From Phaeobacter bryozoorum (GTDB lineage Bacteria > Pseudomonadota > Alphaproteobacteria > Rhodobacterales > Rhodobacteraceae): 64,000 bases of DNA. The position numbers were made by a program, and so were the translations under genes. Location: NCBI RefSeq assembly GCF_041893525.1, contig NZ_CP169068.1, one strand, 5' to 3'. The notes under the pieces were generated by a model. That model had not been told where the DNA came from and made no database searches. It saw only the letters and a list, made by a program, of their open reading frames with translations. Below are positions 1 to 8,550 of this stretch, piece after piece. Positions within the stretch are counted from its first letter, which is position 1. Each line of letters opens with the position of its first letter.

Positions 1-114
1 AGGGCCGTTGACGCGGTTATGGCGGCACCCGCACGGCCAACAGATGGCTTCCGGTTTGACGGCGCCTCCCGAACGGTAGAGATTGCCCGCGAAATGGCAA
101 AGGAGCGTTCATGA
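1..114 (+). CDS. C-terminal end of a probable glycosyltransferase (partial)
   Basis: An open frame runs from the window edge to a TGA at 112-114 and encodes 37 residues ending in a charged helix-like tail (VEIAREMAKERS). Its stop overlaps the ATG of the next gene (ATGA), so the two are translationally coupled. Such a tail before a polysaccharide-deacetylase-like gene and a methyltransferase fits a glycosyltransferase, but no catalytic domain lies in the window. The function is inferred from context only. Confidence 0.5.
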   Translation, partial: RAVDAVMAAPARPTDGFRFDGASRTVEIAREMAKERS

Positions 115-869
115 CACCCGATTGGACCAATTTGGACCGAGAGCTTGCCAGGTGGCAGGAGGATGGGCTGATCCTGCCGCTGTGGTGGCGCGATGACGAC
201 GCGATTGCGGCGACACCACAGCTCGACCGGCTAATCGAACAATCGCAGCAACTGGCGCTACCTGCCCATCTCGCGGTTGTGGGACGTGACGCAACCTCCT
301 CCCTTGCCAATCGGCTGGCTCAGGTCGACACGCTGGTGCCGGTGGTTCATGGCTGGGCGCATCAGAACCATGCCCCGCATGGTGAAAAGAAGGCCGAGTT
401 CGGCACCCATCGACCGATAGATGATGTGCTGGAGGATGCAGAGAACGCCCTGACCCGTCTGCGTGACCTTTTTGGCGATCGGCTAAGACCGATGTTTGTC
501 CCTCCCTGGAACCGGATCGACGCCGAAGTTGAACCCTGGCTGGCCGGACTCGGCTATAGCGCGCTATCGACCTTTGCTCCTCGGCGACGGGCCAAGGCAG
601 CCCCGGGTCTATGGCAGATCAATACGCATCTGGACCCGATCGACTGGAAGGGCACGCGCTCACTCGTACCGCCAGCGTTGCTTCTTTCACAGCTGGTCAC
701 GCAGCTCGCAGCGCGCCGCAAGGGGCAGGCCGATGTCGCCGAACCCTATGGCATCCTGACCCATCATCTGGTGCAGGACGATGTGACATGGACGTTCTGC
801 AACGATGTGATACGCCGCCTGCTGGACGGCCCGGGGCGTGCTTGGGTTTTTGATGAAAGGATTAACTGA
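111..869 (+). CDS. Polysaccharide deacetylase-like protein
   Basis: This 252-residue protein resembles the NodB-type carbohydrate esterase fold. A WRDDD motif near residues 26-30 fits the metal-binding aspartate pair, HGWAHQNH near residue 80 fits the histidine motif, and FVPPWNR near residue 129 fits the substrate-groove arginine motif. It would remove N- or O-acetyl groups from a polysaccharide. No signal peptide is visible, so it may act on a cytoplasmic precursor. It starts inside the stop of the upstream gene, and the methyltransferase follows directly after its stop. Substrate is unknown. Confidence 0.75.
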   Translation: MTPDWTNLDRELARWQEDGLILPLWWRDDDAIAATPQLDRLIEQSQQLALPAHLAVVGRDATSSLANRLAQVDTLVPVVHGWAHQNHAPHGEKKAEFGTHRPIDDVLEDAENALTRLRDLFGDRLRPMFVPPWNRIDAEVEPWLAGLGYSALSTFAPRRRAKAAPGLWQINTHLDPIDWKGTRSLVPPALLLSQLVTQLAARRKGQADVAEPYGILTHHLVQDDVTWTFCNDVIRRLLDGPGRAWVFDERIN

Positions 870-1346
870 ATGAGCCGCTTGGATTCCATGCTGCGTCGCC
901 TGACCGCGCAGCGAGATGGGCTCAACTGGGCCGCAGACCAAATTCGTGGCCTGAGCGGTGATGTTCTTGATATCGGGTTGGGCAACGGCCGCACCTATGA
1001 CCACCTGCGCGAAACATTGCCTGACCGCAGGGTGCGGGTCATCGACCGGGTGCTGCAGTGCCATCCCTCCTGCGTGCCGCCAGAAGCAGACTTCCTCCAA
1101 GGGGAGGCGCGCCCGATGTTGGACCAGCTGGCCGACGAGAACAGCCCAATAGCGCTGGCCCATTATGATCTGGGTTTCGGCGTCCCGGAGCGGGACATCG
1201 CCGAGGCTGCGGCTCTGTCACCGGCCATTGCGGCAGTGATGACGCCGGGCGGGATCATCGTTTCAGGTCAGCCGCTGGTCGGATTTGAAGAGTTGCAAGG
1301 CCCGGCGGATATTCCACCGGGGCGCTACCTGTTCTATCGCGCCTGA
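870..1346 (+). CDS. Class I SAM-dependent methyltransferase
   Basis: This 158-residue protein has the SAM-binding glycine motif DIGLGNGRTYDHLR near residue 35, followed by an acidic strand end (VIDR). It is short and seems to consist of little more than the Rossmann core. Its ATG follows the deacetylase stop without a gap, so the three first genes form one unit, plausibly for modifying a surface glycan. The methyl acceptor cannot be read from the sequence. Confidence 0.75.
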   Translation: MSRLDSMLRRLTAQRDGLNWAADQIRGLSGDVLDIGLGNGRTYDHLRETLPDRRVRVIDRVLQCHPSCVPPEADFLQGEARPMLDQLADENSPIALAHYDLGFGVPERDIAEAAALSPAIAAVMTPGGIIVSGQPLVGFEELQGPADIPPGRYLFYRA

Positions 1347-1371
1347 CTGGCGCAGCCCTGCCGCGCAGGCA

Positions 1372-2514
1372 CTAGGCGACGCGGTTTCCTTGTGACCAGA
1401 CGGAAGACAACGCTGGCACCCCTGCCCGCATTCGGAAGCGGATCAGATCTGCGCGCTTGCCGATGTCGATACGTCCACGATCCGTCAGGTTCACCGCGTC
1501 CGCCGGTGCCGAAGTGACGGTCGCGAGACCTCGCGACATGTCACCCCAGATATCGCCAAGCTGCGCAGCTGCCAGCAACAGGGCCGCTGGCACATAATCG
1601 GAGGACAGCACGTCAAGAAGCTCTAGTTCCGCAAGCTCCTTTGCCGCAACGTTGCCGGAATGCGAACCCCCGCGGATCAGGTTCGGCGCGCCCATCATCA
1701 CCTTGATGCCGTGCGCATGGCAGGCCTGTGCCGCCACGACGGTGGTGGGGAATTCAGCAAGATGGATGCCGTGACCGGCTGATACCGCCACCTGGTCTGC
1801 AGTTGTATCATCATGGCTCGCCAGAACCGCTCCAAAGCGGCGCGCAGCATTCACCGCCTCGACCTCGTGCAGGTCGCCATAGGTCTCGCGCATTTGCTTC
1901 AGTCCCGCTACATGCGCTCGGAAGCCGTCGTCATCAAAGCCATGCTTGCCCTTCACATAGGCTTCCAGCTTTGACATGTCGCGGAACTGGCGCTGTCCCG
2001 GCGTGTGATCCATCAGGGACACCAGACCGACCCGGTCCTCCTCCCCAAATTCGTTCAGCTCCTGTACCAGGGTTTCAGAACACACCTCGGCGCGCAGATG
2101 TAGAAAATGGCTGATCTTGAGCGCCGCCTGATCGCGAAGCTCAAGCAATTCAGATGCAAGACTACGGGCATAGGCGCCGTAGCGGGACTCAGCCGCCTTG
2201 ATCGAGCCAACGCGCATTGCATCAAAAACTGTGGTAATCCCGGTTCCCGCCAGCTCGGCATCATGAGCGATAATGGCCGCGGCATGGGGCCAGTCGACCT
2301 TCGGTCGCGGTTGAATATGTCGCTCCAAGTTGTCGGTGTGCAGCTCAATCAGACCGGGGCACAGAAAGTCTCCCTCTAGGTCAATAGCCCCATTCGGTAC
2401 GGATGCGCCATCGGCGATATCCACGATCTGCCCATCTTTCAGGGTGACGGAACCGGTGCGGGTTTCTCCGGGAAGAACGAGCGTGGCATTGGCAAGGATC
2501 ATAGGTTCTGTCAT
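1372..2514 (-). CDS. phnM: PhnM, alpha-D-ribose 1-methylphosphonate 5-triphosphate diphosphatase
   Basis: PhnM releases pyrophosphate from the ribose 1-phosphonate 5-triphosphate made by PhnGHIL, giving the 5-phosphate substrate of the C-P lyase PhnJ. The 380-residue protein is an amidohydrolase of normal length. The HTDN metal motif characteristic of PhnM lies at residues 59-62, and further histidines include MDHTPG and SHDD. It is transcribed alone, away from phnGHIJKLN, and lies 52 nt from the divergent DUF1045 gene, so one control region may serve both. Confidence 0.93.
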   Translation of the reverse strand: MTEPMILANATLVLPGETRTGSVTLKDGQIVDIADGASVPNGAIDLEGDFLCPGLIELHTDNLERHIQPRPKVDWPHAAAIIAHDAELAGTGITTVFDAMRVGSIKAAESRYGAYARSLASELLELRDQAALKISHFLHLRAEVCSETLVQELNEFGEEDRVGLVSLMDHTPGQRQFRDMSKLEAYVKGKHGFDDDGFRAHVAGLKQMRETYGDLHEVEAVNAARRFGAVLASHDDTTADQVAVSAGHGIHLAEFPTTVVAAQACHAHGIKVMMGAPNLIRGGSHSGNVAAKELAELELLDVLSSDYVPAALLLAAAQLGDIWGDMSRGLATVTSAPADAVNLTDRGRIDIGKRADLIRFRMRAGVPALSSVWSQGNRVA

Positions 2515-2566
2515 CTGAGTTTCACACGGTTTGAGCTATAGAACGGGCCACACCTAGGAGGCCATT

Positions 2567-3250
2567 GTGACATTCACGCGATACGCGATCTATTATGTGC
2601 CGCCCAAGCAGGCGGAATGGAGCCGATTTGCATCCAGTTGGCTGGGCTGGGACCTTTGCGAAGGGCGTCCGCTGGATCATCCCCCGAACACCGGTCTGGA
2701 CGTTGCTGCAATCACTGACGTGCCGCGCAAATACGGGCTTCACGCGACCATCAAGCCGCCGTTTCGGCTCGCTGAGGGCAAGACAGCGGACGCTCTGGCA
2801 GAGCGGTTTGCGCAGTTCGCAACTGAGATGGCACCAGTTAGGCTGGACGGGCTGACGCTCACACGGCTTGGCCGTTTCCTCGCCCTTTGTCCGACCGGGG
2901 ATCTGCTGTCGCTGAACCGCCTTGCGTTTAACTGCGTGCGGGATCTGGACGATTTCCGCTCTCCACCTTCGGCAGCTGAACTGGATCGGCGCCGCACTGG
3001 AGGTCTGACGCCCGCTCAGGAACTGGCGCTTCTCACCTGGGGCTACCCCTATGTCGGCGACAGCTTCCGGTTCCACATCACACTGACCGGCAAACGGCCT
3101 AAGGCGGAACTGCCTGCCATCGAAAGCATGTTGCAGGACCGGCTTGGGCCGCTGCTGCCAGCGCCCTTTGTTCTTGGAGATCTGGCTCTGGTCGGCGAGG
3201 GCAGCGACGGTCGTTTTCAGCTGATCCATCGTCATGCCCTCACTGGCTGA
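2567..3250 (+). CDS. DUF1045 phosphonate-locus protein, 2H phosphoesterase superfamily
   Basis: This 227-residue protein belongs to the DUF1045 family often found in C-P lyase loci. It carries two H-x-T motifs, HAT at residues 59-61 and HIT at 170-172, the catalytic signature of 2H phosphoesterases that open cyclic phosphates. The start is a GTG at 2567 with AGGAGG six bases upstream; no in-frame ATG fits better. Its 3' end overlaps phnN on the other strand by 19 nt. Because no phnP is visible, it could hydrolyse the 5-phosphoribosyl 1,2-cyclic phosphate released by PhnJ. Family assignment is firm; that role is inference. Confidence 0.85.
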   Translation: MTFTRYAIYYVPPKQAEWSRFASSWLGWDLCEGRPLDHPPNTGLDVAAITDVPRKYGLHATIKPPFRLAEGKTADALAERFAQFATEMAPVRLDGLTLTRLGRFLALCPTGDLLSLNRLAFNCVRDLDDFRSPPSAAELDRRRTGGLTPAQELALLTWGYPYVGDSFRFHITLTGKRPKAELPAIESMLQDRLGPLLPAPFVLGDLALVGEGSDGRFQLIHRHALTG

Positions 3251-3804
3251 AGCCAGGGGGCCAGGGCTGCTTCTGCGGCCTTGATCGCCCCGTCCAGTTC
3301 ACCGCTGTTGTCGATGTCGATTACATGCTCGAGCCCGGTCGGCAACGGCGTTGCCGCGCGGGCAAGCCTGCGGCTGACTTCAGCGCCATCCTCGCGCCCG
3401 CGCTCGGCCAACCGCGCCGCCAGCGCCTCTGGGGTGGCTGTGACAGACAGAACAATCAGGACCCCAAAAACATCCTGCGCTTCGAGGAGCACCTTTCTCG
3501 AAAGGTTCACCAAGACGCCCGATGCGATCCCACGCGCCTGGTCTATTTCTCGTGGAATCGCATAATGCAGACCGTGCGCCTGCCAATGGAGCGCAAACCG
3601 CTCCTCGGCACGGAGTGTTGCAAAACGGGCCTCGCTTACCGCCTCATAGTCTTCACCACCCAGTTCCGGCGCCCGCGTGATGACGCGCCGCTGCTTCTGC
3701 ACGCCCGGCAGACGGGCCATCAGCGCATCCATCAGGCTATCCTTGCCAACCCCTGAGGGGCCAACCACAGCGATAACAGGGGCTATCGAAGGCTCCAGGA
3801 TCAT
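3232..3804 (-). CDS. phnN: PhnN, ribose 1,5-bisphosphate phosphokinase
   Basis: PhnN phosphorylates ribose 1,5-bisphosphate to PRPP, the last step of C-P lyase carbon salvage. The 190-residue protein is of typical length, and its P-loop GPSGVGKDS lies at residues 15-23. The start overlaps the phnL stop by four bases (ATGA), making it the last gene of phnGHIJKLN. Its tail overlaps the convergent DUF1045 gene. PhnN needs a ring-opened ribose phosphate, so a cyclic phosphodiesterase must exist in this cell. Confidence 0.93.
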   Translation of the reverse strand: MILEPSIAPVIAVVGPSGVGKDSLMDALMARLPGVQKQRRVITRAPELGGEDYEAVSEARFATLRAEERFALHWQAHGLHYAIPREIDQARGIASGVLVNLSRKVLLEAQDVFGVLIVLSVTATPEALAARLAERGREDGAEVSRRLARAATPLPTGLEHVIDIDNSGELDGAIKAAEAALAPWLQPVRA

Positions 3805-4484
3805 GCAGCAGCCTTTGGGGTAAAGGCTGAAACATCGACAAAACGATCGCAGACCTGCTCGCGTGCGGCCTCATCGTGGAAGATACCGATAATGGCGGCG
3901 CCGCGCGCCTTGGCGTCTTCGATCAGAGACAGAACGGTCGCCCGGTTTTGCGCATCGAGACTCGCCGTTGGTTCGTCCAAGAGCATCGCCGGGTAGGTAT
4001 GGGCGAAACCGCGAGCAATGTTCACCCGCTGCTGTTCCCCACCCGAGAAGGTGGTCGGGCTGAGCTGCCACAGGCGTTCCGGTATGTTCAATCCCGCAAG
4101 CAGGGTCGCGGCCCGGTCGCGCGCCGCAGCTGTATCAACGCCCACCGACAGAAGCGGCTCAGCCACGACATCGAGCGTTGGTACTCGCGGCACCACCCTC
4201 AGGAACTGGCTCACATAGCCCAGCGTTTCACGGCGCAGCGCCAAGATCTCGCGCGGAGCCGCCTTCGCCACATCCACGCCGCCCACCATAACCCTGCCAG
4301 ATGCCGCCAGATAATTCCCGTAGATTACCCGCATCAGAGTGGATTTTCCCGCCCCGGATGCGCCTATCAGGCCAATGCACTCTCCGGGGGCCACCTTTAG
4401 ATTTGCACCTTCCATGACCGGGATGACCGCACTGCCCTGATTGTGCAGGGTGAAGCTCTTGCTGACGTTTTGAAGTTCAATCAT
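3801..4484 (-). CDS. phnL: PhnL, ATPase-like C-P lyase subunit
   Basis: PhnL is an ABC-type nucleotide-binding protein needed with PhnG, PhnH and PhnI for making the ribose phosphonate triphosphate. The 227 residues include Walker A GASGAGKST near residue 41, the signature SGGEQQRV, and Walker B ending in LLDEPTAS. No membrane segment is present, as expected, since it is not a transporter. It lies 9 nt after phnK and overlaps phnN by 4 nt. Confidence 0.93.
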   Translation of the reverse strand: MIELQNVSKSFTLHNQGSAVIPVMEGANLKVAPGECIGLIGASGAGKSTLMRVIYGNYLAASGRVMVGGVDVAKAAPREILALRRETLGYVSQFLRVVPRVPTLDVVAEPLLSVGVDTAAARDRAATLLAGLNIPERLWQLSPTTFSGGEQQRVNIARGFAHTYPAMLLDEPTASLDAQNRATVLSLIEDAKARGAAIIGIFHDEAAREQVCDRFVDVSAFTPKAAA

Positions 4485-4493
4485 CTCGGATCC

Positions 4494-5264
4494 TCAGACC
4501 TGCAGAACGCTGGAAACCAGCAATTGGGTATAGGCGTGCTGCGGGTCATCCAGCACCTGATCGGTCAGACCAGCCTCGACGACATGACCGTCTTTCATGA
4601 CCATCAGCCGATCCGCCAGGAGACGCACCACCGCGAGATCATGGGTCACGATAATGGCGCTCAGGCCCATTTCCCGCACCAGCCCGCGCAACAGATCCAA
4701 CAGCCGCGCCTGCACCGAGACATCAAGCCCGCCAGTGGGTTCGTCCATGAAGACAAGGCGCGGCCCGGTGACCAGATTGCGGGCAATCTGAAGTCGCTGC
4801 TGCATCCCGCCGGAAAAAGCTGTGGGCCGGTCATCGATGCGGCTTTCGGCAATCTCGACGCGGCCCAGCCAATCGGCCGCTCGGGCGCGGATGCTGCCGT
4901 AGTGGCGATCCCCCACAGCCATCAGCCGTTCACCGATATTGCCACCGGCTGACACAGACATCCGCAGCCCATCGCGGGCGTGCTGATGGACAAACGCCCA
5001 ATCCGTTCGCCCCAGCATACGACGTGCCGGTTCCGACATGGTGACTGTGTCCACCGGCCCGTCTGCACGGGTGTCGAAGATCACTTCACCACGATCCGGC
5101 GTCAGATGCCCCGCCATACTGTTCAACAGAGTCGATTTCCCCGACCCGCTTTCACCAACAATGCCCATGACTTCGCCCGGATAAAGATCAAAGCTGACAT
5201 CTGTGCAGCCAATCCGCGCGCCATACATCTTGGCCAGGTTCTTTACTTGCAGCAGCGGTGTCAT
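4494..5264 (-). CDS. phnK: PhnK, ABC-type C-P lyase subunit
   Basis: PhnK docks on the PhnGHIJ core complex and uses ATP. The protein of about 256 residues has Walker A GESGSGKST near residue 37, the signature SGGMQQRL and Walker B FMDEPTGG. An ATG at 5264 overlaps the phnJ stop (TGATG); a GTG one codon upstream is the alternative start. The tight overlap supports co-translation with PhnJ. Confidence 0.93.
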   Translation of the reverse strand: MTPLLQVKNLAKMYGARIGCTDVSFDLYPGEVMGIVGESGSGKSTLLNSMAGHLTPDRGEVIFDTRADGPVDTVTMSEPARRMLGRTDWAFVHQHARDGLRMSVSAGGNIGERLMAVGDRHYGSIRARAADWLGRVEIAESRIDDRPTAFSGGMQQRLQIARNLVTGPRLVFMDEPTGGLDVSVQARLLDLLRGLVREMGLSAIIVTHDLAVVRLLADRLMVMKDGHVVEAGLTDQVLDDPQHAYTQLLVSSVLQV

Positions 5265-6121
5265 CACGCGGCCTCCTCACTCAGGCGGCCAATATGGCCA
5301 GCGTCACGCCGGGATCGGCAATAATCCGTGTCCGAGCAGACAAACATCCGGTTGCCCGCGTCGTCGAGGATCACCTCATCCAGATAGCTGTCTTCGGCCG
5401 CGCAGAGATCGCAGGGGTGATCCGCCTTGCTGGCTTCAAACGGATAGTCCTCAAAATCCAGGGAGACCACTTCGGTATAAGGCGGCACCGCGTAGATGCG
5501 TTGCTCGCGCCCTGCGCCAAACAGCTGGATCGCCGCCATGTTCATTTTCGGGTTGTCAAATTTCGGGATCGGCGAGGGGTCCATCACATATCGGCCTGCG
5601 ACCTTCACCGGATAGGCATAGGAGGTCGCAATCGCGCCGTGCTGGCTGATGTCCTCATAAAGTTTCACGTGCATCAGCCCATATTCCTGCAGGCTGTGCA
5701 TCTTGCGGGTCTCGGTCTCCCGCGGCTCGAGAAAGCGCAGGGGCTCCGGGATTGGCACCTGATAGACTAGGATCTGATCCTCGCTCAGCTCCGCCTCAGG
5801 GATACGATGGCGGGTCTGGATAACACTGGCCTTCGCAGTTTCTTCAGTGGTGGCTACGCCTGCGGTGTTTTCGAAGAACTTCCGGATCGAGACCGCGTTG
5901 GTGGTGTCATCGGCACCCTGATCGATCACTTTCAACGTATCATCCGGCGTCAGCGTCGCTGCCGACACCTGCACGCCACCTGTACCCCAGCCATAGGGCA
6001 TTGGCATTTCACGGCTGGCAAAGGGGACCTGATAGCCCGGTACCGCCAGCCCCTTCAGGATCGCCCTGCGGATCATCCGCTTGGTCTGTTCATCGAGATA
6101 TGCAAAGTTGTAGTCGGTCAT
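5264..6121 (-). CDS. phnJ: PhnJ, carbon-phosphorus lyase
   Basis: PhnJ is the radical-SAM enzyme that splits the C-P bond, giving the alkane and 5-phosphoribosyl 1,2-cyclic phosphate. I place the start at 6121, giving 285 residues beginning MTDYNFAYLD, which matches the family start; GAGGG precedes it. Cys237, Cys240, Cys262 and Cys268 match the four E. coli cysteines (241, 244, 266, 272), and Gly29 in PGYQVP matches the radical-forming Gly32. All key residues are present. A 220-nt gap separates it from phnI, unlike the tight spacing elsewhere in the operon. Confidence 0.96.
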   Translation of the reverse strand: MTDYNFAYLDEQTKRMIRRAILKGLAVPGYQVPFASREMPMPYGWGTGGVQVSAATLTPDDTLKVIDQGADDTTNAVSIRKFFENTAGVATTEETAKASVIQTRHRIPEAELSEDQILVYQVPIPEPLRFLEPRETETRKMHSLQEYGLMHVKLYEDISQHGAIATSYAYPVKVAGRYVMDPSPIPKFDNPKMNMAAIQLFGAGREQRIYAVPPYTEVVSLDFEDYPFEASKADHPCDLCAAEDSYLDEVILDDAGNRMFVCSDTDYCRSRRDAGHIGRLSEEAA

Positions 6122-6159
6122 GACTTTTCCCTCACGGCCCGTATTTGGGAGCATTTGTT

Positions 6160-6339
6160 TTGCAGGAATTTTCCGTAACGACCCTCGTGCTGGCTGTGGT
6201 CGCAATACTGTTGGTCGTCAAACTGTTCCGTGTTCAACCGCTTAAGTCGCGACCGCGGAACGGCAGTTACGCTGGTGCCGAGGGGCAATACGATGGAGGA
6301 GATCATGGCTTTGGGGGAGGAGATGGCGGCTGCGACTAA
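6160..6339 (+). CDS. Small membrane protein with Gly/Asp-rich tail, antiparallel inside the phn operon
   Basis: A plus-strand frame fills almost the whole phnJ-phnI gap. From a TTG at 6160, preceded by GGGAG at 6147-6151, it encodes 59 residues; a TTG at 6145 is an alternative start. A strong hydrophobic segment (TTLVLAVVAILLVVKLF) sits near the N-terminus, then a basic stretch, then a tail rich in Gly and Asp ending GGGDGGCD. It stops three bases before the phnI stop on the other strand. It looks like a one-pass membrane protein, but I recognise no family. The non-ATG start keeps confidence moderate. Confidence 0.45.
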   Translation: MQEFSVTTLVLAVVAILLVVKLFRVQPLKSRPRNGSYAGAEGQYDGGDHGFGGGDGGCD

Positions 6340-6341
6340 CG

Positions 6342-7451
6342 TCATTCCGCAGCCTCCTGCGCAGCAAGTGTTTCTGCCAGCTCGGTTGCCTCGCGGCGCA
6401 ATTTGCGCACCAGTTCCAGCTCGGACTGGAAATCCACATAATGTGGCAGTTTGATGTGCTCTAGAAAGCCTGTGGCCTGAATGTTGTCGGCGTGGCTCAG
6501 AACAAATTCCTCGTCCTGGGCCGCGGCGCCGAGGTTATCCTCGCCCAGCTCCTTCCAGCGCAGCGCCCGATCAACCAAGGCCATGGCGATGGATTTGCGC
6601 TCTGACTGACCAAATACCAGACCGTAACCGCGGGTGAACTGCGGTGGCACGGTTTTCGACCCCTTGAACTGGTTCACGGTCTCGCATTCGGTCAGCTCAA
6701 CCTCTCCGATCTCAATCGCGAAACCCAGCTCTGGGATCTCCATTTCGACTGGTACGGTGCCGATGCGCAGCTCCCCCACAAAGGCGTGGTTGCGCGCATA
6801 GCCACGCTGGGTCGAATAGGCCATGCCAAGGATGAAGCCTTCGTCCCCGCGCGTGAGCGACTGTAGACGCACCGCCCGCCCCGCCGGAAATGACATCGGC
6901 TCGCGCGTCAGGTCGCCCGGTTCGGTATCGTCCTGAGGCTCCTGTTCAATAATGTTCTCGCCATCGAGGAAAGTCAGGATATGTGGCGTGTCTTCGCTCC
7001 GCGGCTCAGCTGTCTGGGCCTCCGGCAGATCTCCGGCATCACTCTCCGCCGCCAGTTTGAAATCCAGCAAGCGATGGGTGTAATCGAAGGTCGGTCCAAG
7101 CACCTGACCACCAGGCGCATCCTTAAAGGTCGCAGAGATCCGTCGGTCACAGGCCATACGGCTCGTTTCAACCGGCTCAGATGCGCCGAAGCGCGGCAGC
7201 GTTGTGCGATAGGCGCGGATCAGAAAAATCGCCTCAATCAGATCCCCACGCGCCTGTTTGATCGCCAGCGCCGCCAGGTCAGGATCGTAAAGCGAACCCT
7301 CAGCCATCACCCGGTTCACCGCCAGGCTCAGCTGTTCGCGAATCTGGGCCAGGCTCAGCTCGGCCACCGATGTATCGCCCCGGCGTTCTTCGGCCAGCCA
7401 CGCATGGGCGTTGTCAATCGCCCGTTCGCCCCCTTTTACGGCAACATACAT
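6342..7451 (-). CDS. phnI: PhnI, C-P lyase core subunit
   Basis: PhnI, with PhnG, PhnH and PhnL, displaces adenine from ATP by the phosphonate; alone it is a purine nucleosidase. The 369 residues match the normal family length and start MYVAVKGGERAI, the conserved N-terminus. The family's FTRGYGLVFGQSERK region is intact near residue 275. The phnH stop lies 3 nt upstream of its start, and the phnI-phnJ gap downstream holds an antiparallel small frame. Confidence 0.95.
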   Translation of the reverse strand: MYVAVKGGERAIDNAHAWLAEERRGDTSVAELSLAQIREQLSLAVNRVMAEGSLYDPDLAALAIKQARGDLIEAIFLIRAYRTTLPRFGASEPVETSRMACDRRISATFKDAPGGQVLGPTFDYTHRLLDFKLAAESDAGDLPEAQTAEPRSEDTPHILTFLDGENIIEQEPQDDTEPGDLTREPMSFPAGRAVRLQSLTRGDEGFILGMAYSTQRGYARNHAFVGELRIGTVPVEMEIPELGFAIEIGEVELTECETVNQFKGSKTVPPQFTRGYGLVFGQSERKSIAMALVDRALRWKELGEDNLGAAAQDEEFVLSHADNIQATGFLEHIKLPHYVDFQSELELVRKLRREATELAETLAAQEAAE

Positions 7452-7454
7452 GTC

Positions 7455-8051
7455 TTAGCCCTCCTTCTTGGACAGCGGAGCAATCCGGCTGGAACGTGGC
7501 AGCGCGCAAAGCTGGCTGCCGACGGTGAAATAAGTGTCGAACCCCAGAGGGAAGAGCGCAGAGTTATCCTGAAATGCGCCCAGATCAGGCAGGTGGATCT
7601 GGGCGGTGTCTTTAATGCCAGGGCCGCTCAATTCAGCGTTGGGTCGTGCAAGTTCGTCCATTTCAACGATCAGAGTGGCCGAGCGATCCGGGTATTCAGC
7701 CGTGCCGATACGATAGACATCAACTGGTGCCAGCGCAGCCCAGCCGCCCAGCGCAAAATCTGCAACATCAGCCGCCACCAGCGGCGCGCCTGTATGAAAG
7801 GTGACCCATTCCCGCACCGCCAGCGTGTCAACATCCGGCGCTAGGTAGAGACCCGTGTCGGGATCACACAGCGTCAGCAACAGGCAGCCAGCGGCGACAG
7901 ACAGGTCATCGGGTGGCGCTGCGCCAGTGATGTCCATGATCTGGCCAGGACGTGCCATGGCGGTCATCGCAGCGCGAAACGCATGCGCCGACTGCACCGC
8001 AGGAGAAGCAAAACCACCAGAGAACTGAGAAGCCTGGGCTTGCGTCGACAT
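7455..8051 (-). CDS. phnH: PhnH, C-P lyase core subunit
   Basis: PhnH (198 residues) is part of the PhnGHIJ core and is required for the initial ribosylation of the phosphonate. The family pattern is clear: an N-terminal GGFASPAVQSAHAFRAAMTAMARPG stretch in outline (residues about 11-36) and a C-terminal SRIAPLSKKEG. Its ATG shares one base with the phnG TGA. No catalytic residue is expected in this subunit. Confidence 0.93.
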   Translation of the reverse strand: MSTQAQASQFSGGFASPAVQSAHAFRAAMTAMARPGQIMDITGAAPPDDLSVAAGCLLLTLCDPDTGLYLAPDVDTLAVREWVTFHTGAPLVAADVADFALGGWAALAPVDVYRIGTAEYPDRSATLIVEMDELARPNAELSGPGIKDTAQIHLPDLGAFQDNSALFPLGFDTYFTVGSQLCALPRSSRIAPLSKKEG

Positions 8052-8527
8052 CAGTCTTCCCCTCGCACCATTGTAAAGAAATCAACTTTCGTAGCGGCGG
8101 CTTTTGCAGCCCGAGCCGCCTTTTTCGCCTGCTTTGCCTCGCGCAGCGGTGCCAGGATCTGACGCTGCACGTCAGCCGCCGCCCCGGTCTGCATCAGCGC
8201 ATCAATCTTGGCGGCGATCTCAGCCTGTGCCTTGTTACGGCCCTGAACATAGCCGTGACCGACAACGCCATCGGCCAATGTCAGCGCGCAGCGGGTAACC
8301 GTCATTTCACCTAGGTTGAAGGCCGCTCCGCTGGCCCCCATGCGCCCCCGCACCATCACGCCGCCAACTTCGGGCGGGCGCAGCCATGCGTGATCGGGGT
8401 TCTGCCCATAGCTCTGCCAGAGCTCCTGCAATGCCGCGGCATTTGCAGAGGCAAGAAGGCTCATCCATGCTTGGCGGTCCACCCCGCTGCCGGTACCACC
8501 CGCTGTGATGCTGTTTTCTCTGTTCAT
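8051..8527 (-). CDS. phnG: PhnG, C-P lyase core subunit
   Basis: PhnG is the first gene of the C-P lyase operon on the minus strand. The 158-residue product has the family motifs RQAWMSLLA near the start, GRMGASGAAFNLGEMTVTR in the centre and GHGYVQGR downstream. AGAGG lies about ten bases before the ATG at 8527. The 108-nt region between phnG and the divergent phnF carries an inverted repeat that is a likely PhnF operator. Confidence 0.93.
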   Translation of the reverse strand: MNRENSITAGGTGSGVDRQAWMSLLASANAAALQELWQSYGQNPDHAWLRPPEVGGVMVRGRMGASGAAFNLGEMTVTRCALTLADGVVGHGYVQGRNKAQAEIAAKIDALMQTGAAADVQRQILAPLREAKQAKKAARAAKAAATKVDFFTMVRGED

Positions 8528-8550
8528 CTTGTCGAAGCCTCTTGGCCTGT

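Noticed and set aside
6118..6345. A minus-strand frame of 75 codons in the phnI-phnJ gap
   Set aside because: It overlaps the phnJ start and the phnI end, has no membrane or domain pattern, and looks like a shadow of the plus-strand small frame.
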